Shown: piece after piece, positions 34,665-48,528 of the stretch
Layout of the letters: every line of letters begins with the position of its first letter
How positions within the stretch are numbered: position 1 is the first letter of the stretch
Source of the DNA: Monarcha castaneiventris obscurior
Taxonomy: Eukaryota > Chordata > Aves > Passeriformes > Monarchidae
NCBI GenBank assembly: GCA_026261815.1
Contig: JAMPIT010000059.1
Location: 21,128,001-21,192,000, forward strand
Reading direction: 5' to 3'
DNA: 64,000 nucleotides
Notes under the pieces: model-generated
Database searches by the model: none
What the model was told of the DNA's origin: nothing
Seen by the model: the letters and a program-made list of their open reading frames with translations, nothing else
Made by a program: the position numbers and the translations under genes

Positions 34665-37600
34665 ATTAGCATGACCTTGATCTGGATACTATGATTATTC
34701 CATTTGGCCAGTCTTAAGAACGGATATTTCAGTAAAATTTCTAGAACCATGTTCTGGTTGTGTAATATCATCACTGGTCTTGTGATAAAACATTTTCTTT
34801 TACTGAAGAGTTTTGCATTTTTATTGGTCTATTAAAACCAATAGATTTGGGTCCATAACATTATTATAATGAGTAATGATGGAACAATCATTACTCAAAG
34901 TCTGTGAGCCATTCTGTCTATCAAACAAATTTGTTCATGTTTGCAGACCTCTTTAATGATGACCATGGCCTTCAGAAGTAATATATTGGAAAAAGGAAAC
35001 ACAATCCATCCTACTTCCTAAGTACTGATACTACTATAAAAATGTTAGAAATTTGACTTTGAAGAATGTGAGACAGGAAAGGATAATGTATTTGTATAGT
35101 TATTCTGAAGTGGAAGGATGGTAAAATTAAGATAGTAAAGCAGAGAATCAGAAGGTGCCATTTCTTTGCACTGATTACCAGCCATACAAGTAATGTGACT
35201 ATTTGGACCTACTTTTCCAGTATTTAAGACAGGGATTTCATTTAATTCTAAAGACTATTTAAAATATCAACTCTCTGTGAACTTCAAAGCATTTTCTTGA
35301 TGAGAGTTACATAAGTTTACAGAAAAAAATATTTAAAAATTGAGACAGTTGAGACATCTGACATTTCAGAACACGTGTTTGCATTCAGAAGCAAATGTTA
35401 GGGTATCTCTGATCAAAAAATACATTTTAGAGCAAAAGGAAAAATAAGCCAGTGTGTGCAAAAGAAGACCTGATTTTTCAAGGTAAAAATCACAGCAAGA
35501 TAGCTGAAAAAGTAAATTCTGCAAGAAAAAATGAAGTGCGTTTTTTGTTATGAAGATTATTCCACTGTTAGCACAGAAAATTTCAGTCACTCTACTGAAA
35601 TGAGTCTCATTTTACTTCAGAGTTTTGATTTGCTTTGAAGTAGGACACTTCACACTCTGGTAAAATAATACCAGCCAAAATACATCTTCTTGCCATGCCT
35701 GTCTACAGTGCATGCTATTCATTTTGTCAAAGCCAGCAGAAAAACGGTATTCTTATCCTGTATAATAGAAAACAATTTTTAAAAGATCACTGAGCTTTCT
35801 TGCTATATATATCTTGCTCCTAGCAAACCACTAATTCAGTCCCAGGCTTCACAGAAGTCCAATCTGGTGTTCTTGTATAATAATTCCTCTTAGACACACT
35901 GAGAAAACTTCTACAGAACTCATGTAACTAAATGAGTTTATAATTGAAGATCATCTCCAACGATTTTTCATAGGAAAATGATGTATTGACCAAATATAAT
36001 TTTCTGACTATATTCTGAGCACTTTAAAAGTTTTCCATTAGTAACGTTCTTAATCTCCTTTTACAAGAAAGATATCAACCATGCAGATGAAAGGACCACA
36101 TACTGTTTAGAGAAGAATTGACAACTTTTCTGCTGTCTGCATTAGCCCAAGCAACAATGTCTTTCATGTAAACAATAGAGGTAATGAAAAAAAGCTGGCT
36201 GTGCTTCCTTTAAGTTAAAATTTTATTTCTAATGAATGCCTTCTATCTAAATTTCAGGCACACAGAGACAGAAAAGAAGCTGTTCTGAATATTCCCCCTT
36301 ATGGATCTATCTCTAGATATCATTTGCTAGGTATTAAAATCTTGTGCAGTAAATTTAAAAAACACCCTGCACCAGCAGACCAAATTTAAAGCATTCTTCA
36401 TAGCCTTTATCTATGAAGTCCATAGCTATGGAAGCCCATAATTCTTACTACTCAAATAATTTCTTTGTATTCAGAGTACGGAGTTCAGCTTGTCATTATT
36501 TCATTAACTTCTGGAAGGCAAGATAGACAAGGAAAAGGTCATTCATTAACACAATATTATCTCATCTGATTCCGTTCAAGTATTGATCACATCAATGGTA
36601 AGCAAGTTAAACTTGCAGCCATTGCTCCTCCAGGCCTATAAACATTGCATTTTTATATACTTGGCATTTTACAAAAGGAAATATTTACATTCCTAATCAT
36701 TGTCAGAAATACAGTATTTTTGTCATGAATTTATAATTTCTTGTTTATGCATGCTAATTATGTAAATATTATGTAATCTGATGTATAACTGCAAATTAAA
36801 TAATTGCTTCAGAGCTGATTGCCACAATAGATCCACTGAAGCAAAGATCTTGAAATTACAAATTAAATTATTAGATATCATTGAAGTATCTTTAAAAACC
36901 TTATTTGTTTATGGAAATTGATAAGAAATTATGTTCAAGCAGCAGGACAGAAAATGAAGCAAAATCGAAGGCAGACACGAACATCAAACAGCAAAAATGT
37001 TTCTTTTACTATAAGGTTTATATTTTGTATTCTGCAGCTACCAAACAACTACTATGTTCTAGTGAGATGCAATTACAATTTAATAACTGGCAATATGTTC
37101 AATTACTTGTATCTACTTTTGCCTGGGTCCACATGATATCTGGGAACAAAACAACAGCAAAACCTAGAAGATAATAATGCACAGGTTAAAAACATAACAC
37201 TGTATGTTACCTTGCGTTTTTAAATTCTGATTCTGGTAAAGGACTATTAAAAAAAGATCAGAATTTCTCAGAACCAGTCATGATGCTTAATAGTGTCTTT
37301 TCTTATTTTTGCTAATATTGTGATTTCTTGCTTATATCAAGATCTTTGCTAATATCAGGATCTACTTGAAAAAAGTCAATCTAGTGGATAATGTCAGGGA
37401 AAAACTTGTCAGGATAATTCTTATCAGGTAACTTACTAAGAATAATACCAGAAAGTATGCTGTACGTAAGTTTTACTATTGTTTAAATAGGAATGCTCAA
37501 ATTTGTGGACTTCCAAGAGGAAAATTATTAGTCAAAACCATGTGTCTTCCACTCTAACTTTAGAGTAATCCTCATATATTCTTTCAGAGTCTGTCACTAG

Positions 37601-40600
37601 ATTGTCACATATTCCTCAGTACGTCATAGACCTCAAAAAGGAAAGAAGTTTGTACACTGAGATACCCAGAGACATATATTTTAACAAAATTTGTGTATTT
37701 TGTTTGAGGTATATAGGTATCTCATTTCTACATAATTGTTTTCATTTTGTAGCTCAAGGGTCTAGTTCCCAGCTTTTGTATATTCTAAACAAATTTCTTC
37801 CTCGCAGCATTTAGTTTTCTTGATACAGTTTGAACAGAAGTAATATGTCCAATTCTACTTTTCATGGCTAAGCAGCACTTGCTGTTTTCACTGGTGTATA
37901 AAAAAATAGTTCACAAGCTAAAAGTCTCATCTGTTCAAGAGGACAGAAAATAAGTTTTTCACTGCCCATTTTTCTACAGTTGTCATTTGTATTTCATTTT
38001 CTTCCATCTTCCGCAAATTTGTTCCATTGGTCAATTTTTCATCATACTTTACCTTTCTGCCTTTGTTATGTTCTTTCCCTTTGTAAATTCCTATTGATGT
38101 TTTTCTTTTGCTATGGTATTATTTAACTTGACATAAAAGCATGATCATGTGGATTTGGTGCTCCCAGTCCTTCAAATCTTGAGCTGTTTCCCTGAATCTT
38201 TTGTTATATAAGTGAAACATGGTTTAAGCTTTCTTTCATCTCAGTAAGATTTTCATTTCTCTGTGTGTCACTGTAAGAAAAAGAGCATCTGCATGAACTA
38301 AAATTTTCATCCTTCAATGTGTGATGGGTGGGTCCCTGTTTGCTTCCCTATATCCTTTTAGGATACAATTTAACAATCATTGACAGTGGTTTTCTAGCTG
38401 TCTGATCACTTTTTATTATTGTCCTAATAATTTTGTCCACCAGAGAATGATATCTTGAGGAGGCTGTTCAGGAATTTGACAGAGATTTCGTTGGAGAATT
38501 CCCCATAGATGAGTAATATTTCCTTAGCACCTGTTCTGATGATTCTTTGGTATTTGCCCCTGTGGCCTTAGCAGAGCTTATTATCCTCCCTGAAAGGCAG
38601 CTGGTGTGCACCCGTCTCAGAGTGTCACAGTCTAGCCTAATAAATAGACAGAATCTTGAATTCCTGAATATCTCCTTCTCTCATGATCTGAGAGGACTTT
38701 GTTCAAAATGTCAACTTCACTGTACTTTAACTGTACTTTAGAAGATTCACAGATATTGACCATAACTTATTGATTCTTAACACTACTTTGAGGGGAAAGG
38801 AGACATAATCAATCCCTTAAAAATTACAATAACAGTTAGATGAAAATTTGAAAGAAGCAGCTACTAGTTGATCATATATTTAATGTCCTTATTCACACTT
38901 ACCTGTTCAATTTAACTGTGATCTAAACAAGCCAAGGTCAAAACAGGTTAAGATGTAAATATATACTACAATAAGAGAAATTCAAGATGCTACTGACATG
39001 TTACTGTCAATAATGAGGCTTACATTTTGTCTTTCAGCACGTCTTGCATTGTAATAAACAATTTGTTCTAAATTCTCCCTTTTTAGAGGGATTTTAAGAA
39101 TTGTGCCTTACTAATGCACATATTTCCCCAGTTATATTTGTTCTTGGAGGTTATGTACCCTTTTTTTTTCTAAAAAAAAATAGATCATCATGATGATAAC
39201 AGTTTTTTGATATTAAAGTGGTTTTGTTGCTTCTTTGTTTTGAATATTAAATTTAATTCCCTGAATGAAATTTTGTTTGTTATTGTTCATGGAAAACAAG
39301 TGCTAGAGTTTAAAAATATTCACAAAGAATTCTGTCGCATGCCTAATGTTTTAGGTGAGGTAACTGTAGGTAAATTTTAACTACTAATATTATTAGGAAA
39401 ACTCAAAATAAGGTCATAATCACTTTAAATTAATTTAGACTTTTAATATATGTTAGATTTTTATCTAAATTTTCTCAATCAATTAGATCTAGTATGTATT
39501 TTAGAAAATTTGTCTGAAGAAAGATTCAGAAGAAAATGAAAGACTAGAAAATTTAGTTATACTCACTCTTCCTCTTCCCCAGGCGATAGTAGGGGCTCGA
39601 AACCAATGCTTAAATAAACAGTATCTCAAATGTGGAGATCAATATAAGATCTTCTATCTGGTATTAATCAGGCTAGTTAAAATTTATGCTGTTTATAGCC
39701 TTTGTTTATGCATTGTTTATAGCCTTTCTGTTTGAATTTATCAAGTACTACAGAGAAAAAAACAAACCTCTCTTGAGAAATTGAGACAGCAGAAATACAT
39801 TTCTGTCATATCACTCTTTTAGCAGCTCATTTTCTTTAAAGAAATGTTCCTAAAGTTCATAGAAATATCAAGAGAAGGTATACGCTCTTTCCTCAGATGA
39901 AACTGAGTCTCAATAAATATAACTTTACATCACAGGCAACCCAATGTTTGCTAATTGTAAAACTGCCAGCCTGAGAATGAGTGCATGCTGCAGTATGTGC
40001 TGTACTGACACTCTGAAGAATTGTTCAATGAGATGGTGGGAAATACTTTAGATACAGTTTGTTTTGCATTTTTCAGATTCACATTATTATAATAAATGAA
40101 TTTCCTAGTTCAGAAGACCTTTCTGTTATTTCCCAGGGACAGGTTTTAAGTCATGTTAAAACTGTACCTGTTATCAGTGCTTTCTATAAATTCTTTGTTA
40201 GTAATTGACATATTAAGCCAGCTTTTATTTCTTCAGCATATGAATATAGATATTCATCTCATCATAACAAATAATTCAAACTGAACAGCACGTATAAATG
40301 AAGCACATTTAAAATCAAATTTATCAAAAATTACTGATGAGTTTAGTCGAGGAAACTCATTTGTTTTACAAGCTCCACAAACTGGGATTATAATTATTTA
40401 AAAAATATTTGAAATTGTACTAGCATTTTCAGAAGAAATATTGCAGACAGAAGACTTTTTCTTGATTCTAAGATGAAGCTTTTTTAAAAATTAATTTTCT
40501 GTGTTCACATTGTACATAATATTATAAATGAAATAGTTTGAAAACAGACAAACCCAAGGATGAGTAATGTTTTTATCCTGAAATTAAAAGCTCTGTGCCT

Positions 40601-42223
40601 GGATTAGTTACAGTACATGTAACCTACAAATAGAGTAACTCATCTTAGTAGCACTCTGATATTCATTTGCCTTTTAATTCCTGTCACAGAATCTTAACAA
40701 GATAATTATGTTCTTCTCCACTCCTTCCTCAAAGCTGAATTATATCTTTAAGGAGAAGAAATTCTGGTCTTCATTCCACCCAAGAAAGCACTATACTGTC
40801 ACAATATTGGAATAAAATATACGAGTTGTCTGATTAAGAAACAATTGATTTGGTGCCATGGAGCAGCAGAATTCGCAGAATACAGAACTACTGTATTTCC
40901 TTCCCCCTCCCCCTGCCCTGTGAGCAAATGAAAGACTGAAAAAGAAGGTATAATGTAGAAATCATAATAGTTGTATTTGCTTTGATCTTGAAGTGAGGAC
41001 AGATCACGTTCTTTTATAGGAATACAACGACTAGGTAAAAATATAAGATTCCTCCCTATTCATCCGTGATTTCATAAGCATCTATAGGGCACAGGAGCTG
41101 GAATTGCCAGAACAGATACTACACAGCAAAGTCCTAAACTGAGTAGAGTCATACCCTCAGTTCAAGTGTAACACAGTCACCTGAGAGGTGCTTAAAAGAA
41201 GGCAATTGATTGTTCTATATCTATATTTTATCTTTTGTGTATCACTGCACTGCTGTTGTCTGTTTTTTATGCTGCTCATGGTGAACAGCCAGAGAATTTG
41301 AGCCTTCCACTAACTGCTGTATTTACCTCGCTTTGGCTGTATGTGAGCATAAGGAAAGAAAGTGAGTAGCTCTGCACAGTATCAAATTTACATAGGTGCA
41401 GTACTCTACTTGCAAGATCATGAGAGATTAATCTTTTTTTTAAGCATAACAGGGTTAAACAGAAAAGTAGTAGTGATTTTCTTTTTTTCTTCACATTTAT
41501 TTCATCTCGCGTTATATGCTTTGACACTCAATTTCTCCTTTCCTTCCCCCCTACCTATCTCGCCATCCATTTTACCTTACAGTCCTTCAAAAATTTTTAT
41601 TTACACAGCAGACTGCAACTTGAGCTTGTTATTGGCTCTTGGTGCACACTTCATTTGATACTAGATCTTGGTTACACAGCCGACTAAACTGTATGCTTTT
41701 GCAATCAATGCAAAGCTGCATGACAGATTACAGTCTTAAACTGAATAATGTCTATAATTATTTTAATTAAAAGTCTACTGAATAAGACAGACTAGAGAAA
41801 GAACACAGTGAACAACACCAAGGTGCAATTAACCTCAAATGTTTTGTTAAACTTAAAGAAAAAAACAGAAACAGTTGCTGCTCCTCTTTACAGGTGCAAT
41901 GTACCTGTGGCGCTGCTTAGTCATAGGCTGCCTATTAGACACCTCTTCGCTTAAACTGCCTGAAGTTGTGAAATTTTAGGAGCAATAGGAAGTCTTTGAG
42001 AAGGCAGGAGAAACCTTTCCCTCAGGGAGACCAGGTAGCAGAATGGGATCAGGGAAGCACAAAAGTTTCATAACAAGGGCTAGATTTGAAAGCCTTCAGC
42101 TCTGTTAGAGTGCAGCAAGGTGCATCAGCCTTGTGAAGTCTTCGTAGTGAAATGAAAAGAATTCTGCCATTGTTCAACACAATCAACCTCTGCTTCTGTA
42201 TCCATATAGTACTCTTTATTCAC
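34665..42223. other. Long AT-rich stretch without supported genes
   Basis: About 7.5 kb without a recognised repeat family or exon. Small structures include an 11-bp-stem hairpin at 34870-34897, a 14-bp direct repeat TGTTTATAGCCTTT (39690-39703 and 39714-39727), and T10/A9 runs near 39160-39181. An AT-rich patch near 36740-36780 has overlapping homeodomain/POU-like words (ATGCTAAT, TAATTA), a weak cue only. Confidence 0.5.
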
Positions 42224-43263
42224 TGGCCCAACCCCAGGCACCCACAAAAGTCACTCACTCACCCTCCCCTGCCACAACTGGGCACAGGTGATAAAAATTT
42301 GATGAAGGCTTCATGAGTTGAGATAAGGACCAAGGGCAAAACAAGCTCAACGTAGAAGCACAAAGTGAATTTATTACTAATAGAATCAGAGGAGAACAAT
42401 GAAAAGTAAAATAAACCCTTAAAAACACCTTTTTTACCCCAACCCCCTCTCCTTCCCACCGACAGTGCAGGGAGACAGGGCATGGGTGTTCTGGTCAGTT
42501 CATCACCTGAGGTTTTCTTCCGCTGCTCAGGGACAGGAGTCTTCCCCTGTGAGGCCGTGGGGTCCCTCCCATGGGAGACAGCTCTCTGTGAACTTCTCCA
42601 GCATGGTTCCAATCTCATGAGCAGCAGTCCTCCCAAAACTGGTGCAATGTGAGTGCCTCCCACAGACACAGAGTCCTCCCAAAACTGCTGCACCATGGGT
42701 CTTTCTTTCCACGGGGTGCAGTCCTCCAAGGCCAGGCTGCTCCAGCCTGGAAGCAAGGGCCCCTTTCTCCACTGGCTCTCCCACTGGATCACAGCCTCCT
42801 CCAGGCATCCACCCACTGTGGCATGGGCACCTCCCCCATGGGCTGCAGGTGGATCTCTGCATCCCACATGGACCCATGGGCTGCAGGGGCACAGCTGCTT
42901 CACCATGGCCTTCACCACGGCCTGCAGAGGAACCTCAGCTCTAGTGCCTGGAGCACCTCCTGCCCCTCCTTCTTCACTGACCTTGGTGTCTCCATGTTGT
43001 TTTCCTTCACATGTTCTCACCGCCTCCTCTTCTCGGACTAGAAAAAACTGTGCCCCTCTTTGGTATGATTTTCTTCTTAAATATGTTATCACAGAGGCAT
43101 TACCAACCTCTCTCATTGTCCCAGCCTTGGCCAGCAACATGTCCATCTTCAGAGCCATCAGGGATTGGCTCTGCCAGACATGGTGGAAGCTTCCAGCAGC
43201 TTCTCACAGAAGCCATTTCTGTGGCCACCCTCCTACCAGAAACCAGGCCGTGCAAAACCAACA
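42224..43263 (-). mobile_element. Avian ERV LTR, about 1.04 kb
   Basis: The plus strand runs from TGGCCCAACCCC (42224) to AAACCAACA (43263), giving TG...CA ends on the minus strand. On that strand are a TATA-like ATATTTAAG (RC of 43076-43085 region) and an AATAAA (RC of TTTATT, about 42366-42371). The middle consists of degenerate repeats of a CTGGAGCAG/CCATGGG type, which keep a 299-codon frame (42259-43158) open without any retroviral protein motif. Its minus-strand 3' end resembles the LTR at 57386, whereas its body resembles the LTR at 56591. No internal genes are seen, so probably a solo LTR. Target duplication not evident. Confidence 0.78.
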
Positions 43264-46200
43264 CCCCAAGTCTGATTACATAGTAGATATGCCATGTAGC
43301 TAATGAGCAACTCTAAGTTTTTGAATATCTACAAAACATATTTTATCTGCATGTTTATCTACAGAACATATCAGCTACATCTCAATTGCAACAGAAAAGT
43401 GCCACTGAACTTTCGTAAGATGACATGTTGATGCCCCTTAATAGCACCAACAACAGAACCAAAATATTTTTGAATCACTCAAACTTCTCCCTTTCCATCC
43501 CTAAACGCCACCTAGATCCAACCAGGCCAAAGTAAAACATAAATTAGGCAACCAAGTATTTCTCATACACAAAAAAAACCCAAACCAAAGTTACCAGTGT
43601 CAGTGATTCAAGACAGGATGAAAATGGTCATGTAAAAATAATTCCACTCACACCTAAGTGAGGAATAATGGCACCTCTTTGGGACTTATATTCATGTGCA
43701 GAATTTGAGAACTGTCTGCCCCTGGATCCTAATGAGATATTATACTCCGGCAGCATAAGGTTGTGTTATCTTTTCCTCAAGTTCATTCTGGTCCAATATA
43801 CAGTTATACAAATTTATCTTATATTTTTTAATTATTTGCCTCTAATTTTATGCTTGAGTTAGTGTAACTGGATAAATAATAGTGGGCAGTTTCTCCAGAC
43901 ATTCTGAGGCTGTCAGATCCAGGTGACAAAATCTGTATATGTTTTCTCAAATTCAATAGAGGCAAGCTGATAGGACCATAGAGTGCAAGTAAGTTGTGTG
44001 CAGCTCCTGAAACCAGTATTGATACACAGCGCTGAGCTGAGAGACCCTGTGTGTCATAATGATACAATGTCTCTTTAGTTCCAAACCTGGTCCTAATTCA
44101 AGGGTCTTGCATCAAATTGAACTGTGTGACATAATCAAGGTGTTTTAGGTTAAGGTTTTCAGAGAAAGCCTTGGAGAATTTTTCTCTTCTCAATATTTAG
44201 GAATGCTATTCTTAACACAAGGTTTTTACTTGGTATCTCTTAATTCACCTGCAGTCCTTTAATATAGTAGTGGGTAGCATTACCCACTACTGATACTGAC
44301 ACTGATTATCTTAAGAAATGTTAATTTGTTGAGTTTTAGAACTTTTTCGGAAATTAAATTTAAGTAAATACTGAAAATGGGAGTGAAAAAGAAGAATTAC
44401 ACAAAGACTAAACAAACCAGAGTAACATTTTCTTTTATTTTCATATAAAACTAGTTACTAAGGCATGGTTTGCTAAGATGTTTCTTTGCTAGCTGATGTA
44501 TAAGATGCAGACTGCCAGAACTTAAGTCTGTAGTGAAAGCAGTGGTTTTTTTTGGCAAATATGTGCACAAATATGTGCACTATTGCACAGTTCTACAAAG
44601 AATGAGGTGAGAAGGATATTTACAGTATTTCCAGTATCTTTTTCCCAAAACTTGAAATTTTTCATTGGTTGGTGGGTTGGTTTGTTTTGTTTGGGTTTTT
44701 TTTACAAAATCTTTTTTGGCGGAAGTCAAATGTAGTGTGTGCAACAATAGTGCAAATTCCGGAGGAAACCATAATACTTAAGTATCTTTTCAATGTCTCA
44801 GATATAAAAATAAGCATATAAAAAAAGGGGACAGACATATCTGCAGAATGGGCAGTTTTGTTTTCCTCTGAATTTTTAACAGTGCGTGCAACAACCAACA
44901 AACGAAGCAATTGCCTACAGTTTAGAAAAATAAAAAATAATGTTTTATTTGGAATAGTCATTTTACGTCTGCCTATAATAAAAGACTAATCATGTTCACT
45001 GACACATAATTACAGCATATCTGACTACATGAACTGATATTTATGACATAAAGAATGGAAATTATTTTAGTACATTTCTGTTATTTGCATTGTTAGCAAA
45101 ATTGCATACCCTTTTCTAGTTTCTCTCAAGCCATTTAATTATATTTTGGCAAGACTGAATTTTCTGGGGCCTAATAAAACTATTAGTTTACGGGCATTCC
45201 CAAATTAATAAACACCAGTAATTCATTATTAATAGAAAACGAACCCCAAACTATTCCTTAATTTTTAATAGAACAGAAACATTTACACACTATGATTGCT
45301 ATAAATTAAAAGTCTGTGTAAACATCTTCTTTCTCAGTTTGTCAACAGAAAATATTCCCTCTTTTCCCACAAGCATGGATGTATTTCTTTTAGATGTTGC
45401 AGTTTGAAAACAGATAGTTTTTGTTTATACGTTTCTCTTATGATAATGAACAATGTTTGACTTCTAGACATTCTTACTTTTGTTTCATATAGTATTTTGG
45501 TAGATGTCTAAATTTACTGTTATAGAAAATGATAATGGGCATTTAATTTGTTATTTAGTTCAGTATCTGTATTTTTTCTCGTAAAGAAGTGTGAGTAGAA
45601 GTTTCTTACCAAGGGTCTTCTTCCTGACATATTTCAAAGAAAGAAGTGACACACAGAAACATATTTCTGAAGCCCAGGAATTTCAGTTTACCATCATTTT
45701 CTGTTCCTACTTTTCCAAGATACTTTTTCTTTAGAAACATAAACTCGGGTTTTTACTCATAGGAAGAACTCAAGCATTACTCATTTTTGGATTTTTTTTG
45801 TGGTCATAATCACAGTTTTTAATGCACTTTTCAGGATAACAAAATTTGTTGTGTATCACTGGAAAAAAATTAATGCCTGATAAAAAGATGGGTTAAATTT
45901 ATTCAATATATGTTACAAATAAGAGAGCAAACATTAATTGGAAGTCTTTTGTCTCAATCCATTTTAAAAGGGGAAAGATGATTTATGTCAGAACACAACC
46001 TAACCATTAATATTATTGGCTTTCAGTAATTTAAGAAAATATATGCAGTATTTTAGAGATAATTCAGTCAGTAATTTCACGGCATTTTAATAATATCCTT
46101 ACAAATTCATAAAGCAAGAGTCATCACTCCAAAATATCTGGCAAAAAAACTTACTTAGATGACTTACTTTTCAGTCATTCCAGAACCTTACACACATAAA

Positions 46201-48528
46201 ATTGTACCTGCTACATTCCACAGCTAAGAATTAAATGCTTTTTATATACAGGGGTTTTTTTTCTCTGCAATTTTATCTTTTCATAGGACTTAGACTACAC
46301 AGACATAAATATGGGGTTTGTGGTTGACTCAGGGAAAAAAAATAAACATTGTTTTGGCAGGAATTTTCAGTACAGAGATGAAAATATGATAACATGTTGT
46401 TAGTTTGGGCAGTTCACACATAGCAGGTTTGATATTTATGTATCAATTCTATGACTTCTTGTACCCAATACAAATGTGAAAAGCATATGTGCATGAGTTT
46501 CTCTTTTATTTTTCCTAAGGCCCATATAGACTGATTCCTGCTATGGGTGTTATTGGCATTCTACAAAACCTTTGAAACATCAGTTTACGTTTATACAGTA
46601 AAACTACAGTAAATTGTTTCAGTCAACAGCAAAAAACCAATGAATGTCAGACTAAGGATTATAGAAAGGGGACCTGACACAGTCTGAGGCTGAGATATAC
46701 TGAGCAGTCCTTTCTAACCATAGCAGTCATGTATGAGTTCTGTCTCTGGTTGCTCATTCTTTTTAGGAGCTTGCTGCGGTGTCTTGGATGTCCGGCCTCC
46801 AGATATGAGCTCGGAAGCATCAAGGGGATAAGCCATCTTCTTTCATCTCACACATTACCTGCCCTCAAGAAAAAAAGGGCTGATTGATGTAGTCCAGGAT
46901 TTTTTTTGAGCATTTAATTTTTTTTACCTTCTCACCAACACAGGAGAGGAATTTAACTGTGGATGCAAGAAGAAAAACACACCTTGGGTTTTTATACAGT
47001 TGAGGCAGGCAGCAGTCAGGAAATTCAGGAGGTTTTCTGACAATGCTTTTCTTAAACCACTGCCTTGTCCATTCTACAAAGGAAGTAATATTTCCACTGT
47101 TTTTTTCTTAAATGTAAAGCTTAATGCACTGAATGATGTGTTATTAATGTAACCAGTAAGAGAGAGGGGATGTGGAATGTGCCTGAGATGGTTTTCCAAG
47201 GGAACTGTCTTCTTATGATATCCTGAGTTTTCAGCATTAATATTTCATCAGTGAGAGAAACACTTGTGCTCTAGTTATACCTTTGAAATATGTGGTGGGA
47301 TATAAATCTGGCATCTTTGCTCTGAATGACGTAAGCAGTACTTTTATAATAGCTAATACTGGTCCCTGAGAGTTAGAAGCATGGGTTCTAGTGCTGGATT
47401 TCCCATAGAAAAATCTTTTCTCCACTGATATTGAACAGAGCAATCATGGTACATAAGTTATCTTGTCTTTAATCTATAAACAATAATATTCTTCATTCCT
47501 CATTTTCCCTAATTTTTACTAAACAGATGTGAAATCTGATATAGGGCAGGATTTAACATGTTTGAAGTACATTTGAGATTATGTACAATTTGAGATCCAG
47601 ATAAATGGAAATAATTTCAAACCAGGCAGAAAGAATTTGTCTGTGACTACCCTGTGACTACTTTTTTTAGGAAAAATCTGTATTAAATAATTGGATTACA
47701 TTAGGTAGGATGCAGCTCAATGGTGAAAAACCATTAATGTCTCACCAACTGTCAATTATGATTAAACAACTTTCATGTGCTGACAACACACAAAGGGCTT
47801 GGACACATGCAGTCATTCGTGCAGCCTAATTATAGGTTGACTTTGACCATAGAAATCTTACTTGTTTAACCATAAAAGTCTAAGATCTATCATAACAATG
47901 TGCTTTATAGCCTGGATATTTACCAGGAATTTAAGATACAAACTACCAATAGGAAATACAAATACCCCACCAATGACAAATTGTTTCAATTATTTTATGA
48001 CAGAAGATGCAGTTAGTGGTGGAGCAAAGAAATGTGATGGAATAGTTTGCAAAATATTTAGAGGAAGATAAACGTGATGAATGAAGATAAAATTTTTTGA
48101 AAGAAGACCTCAGATACGAAATAGGAGAAACAGAGTGGTCAGGTTTTGCAGCAGAATATAATAAAATATTGATATCACTTAAATACACAGGTCAACACCC
48201 CTGCTGTTCTACATAGAAGTGATTTGGAAAATAAGAGAGAACTGAAAAGTAACAAAATTTGCTGATATTACAAAGATTACTTAACATCCAAAGAAAAAAA
48301 CAATTGTGAAGTATTAGTGGTTTCTACCAGCACCATTCAGGAAGGTATTAAATACATTGGTGGCAGCAAACAACGTGGAATAAAAAATTAATTTCTTTTT
48401 CCTTGAAGAATACTGTGAAGTATAGCTCTCTAAACTGAAAAAGTACCAGACTTATTCTGAGACATTTTGACACTGGGCTATTCAAACCTGTTTTCAGAAT
48501 CCTTAGAAAACACTGTTAAAGAGCACAG
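43264..48528. other. Long AT-rich stretch without supported genes
   Basis: Contains a perfect 11-bp-arm, 4-nt-loop inverted repeat at 44266-44291, a 12-bp tandem duplication CAAATATGTGCA at 44556-44579, and a GGTTGGTGGG-type TG-rich run near 44665-44700. No exon or known repeat recognised. Confidence 0.5.

Noticed and set aside
36740..36780. Homeodomain/POU-like motif cluster as an enhancer
   Set aside because: TAAT-type words are common in AT-rich DNA; conservation data would be needed.
42259..43158. 299-codon minus-strand frame, the longest in the window
   Set aside because: It lies wholly in an LTR built of degenerate repeats and has no gag, protease, polymerase or envelope motif.
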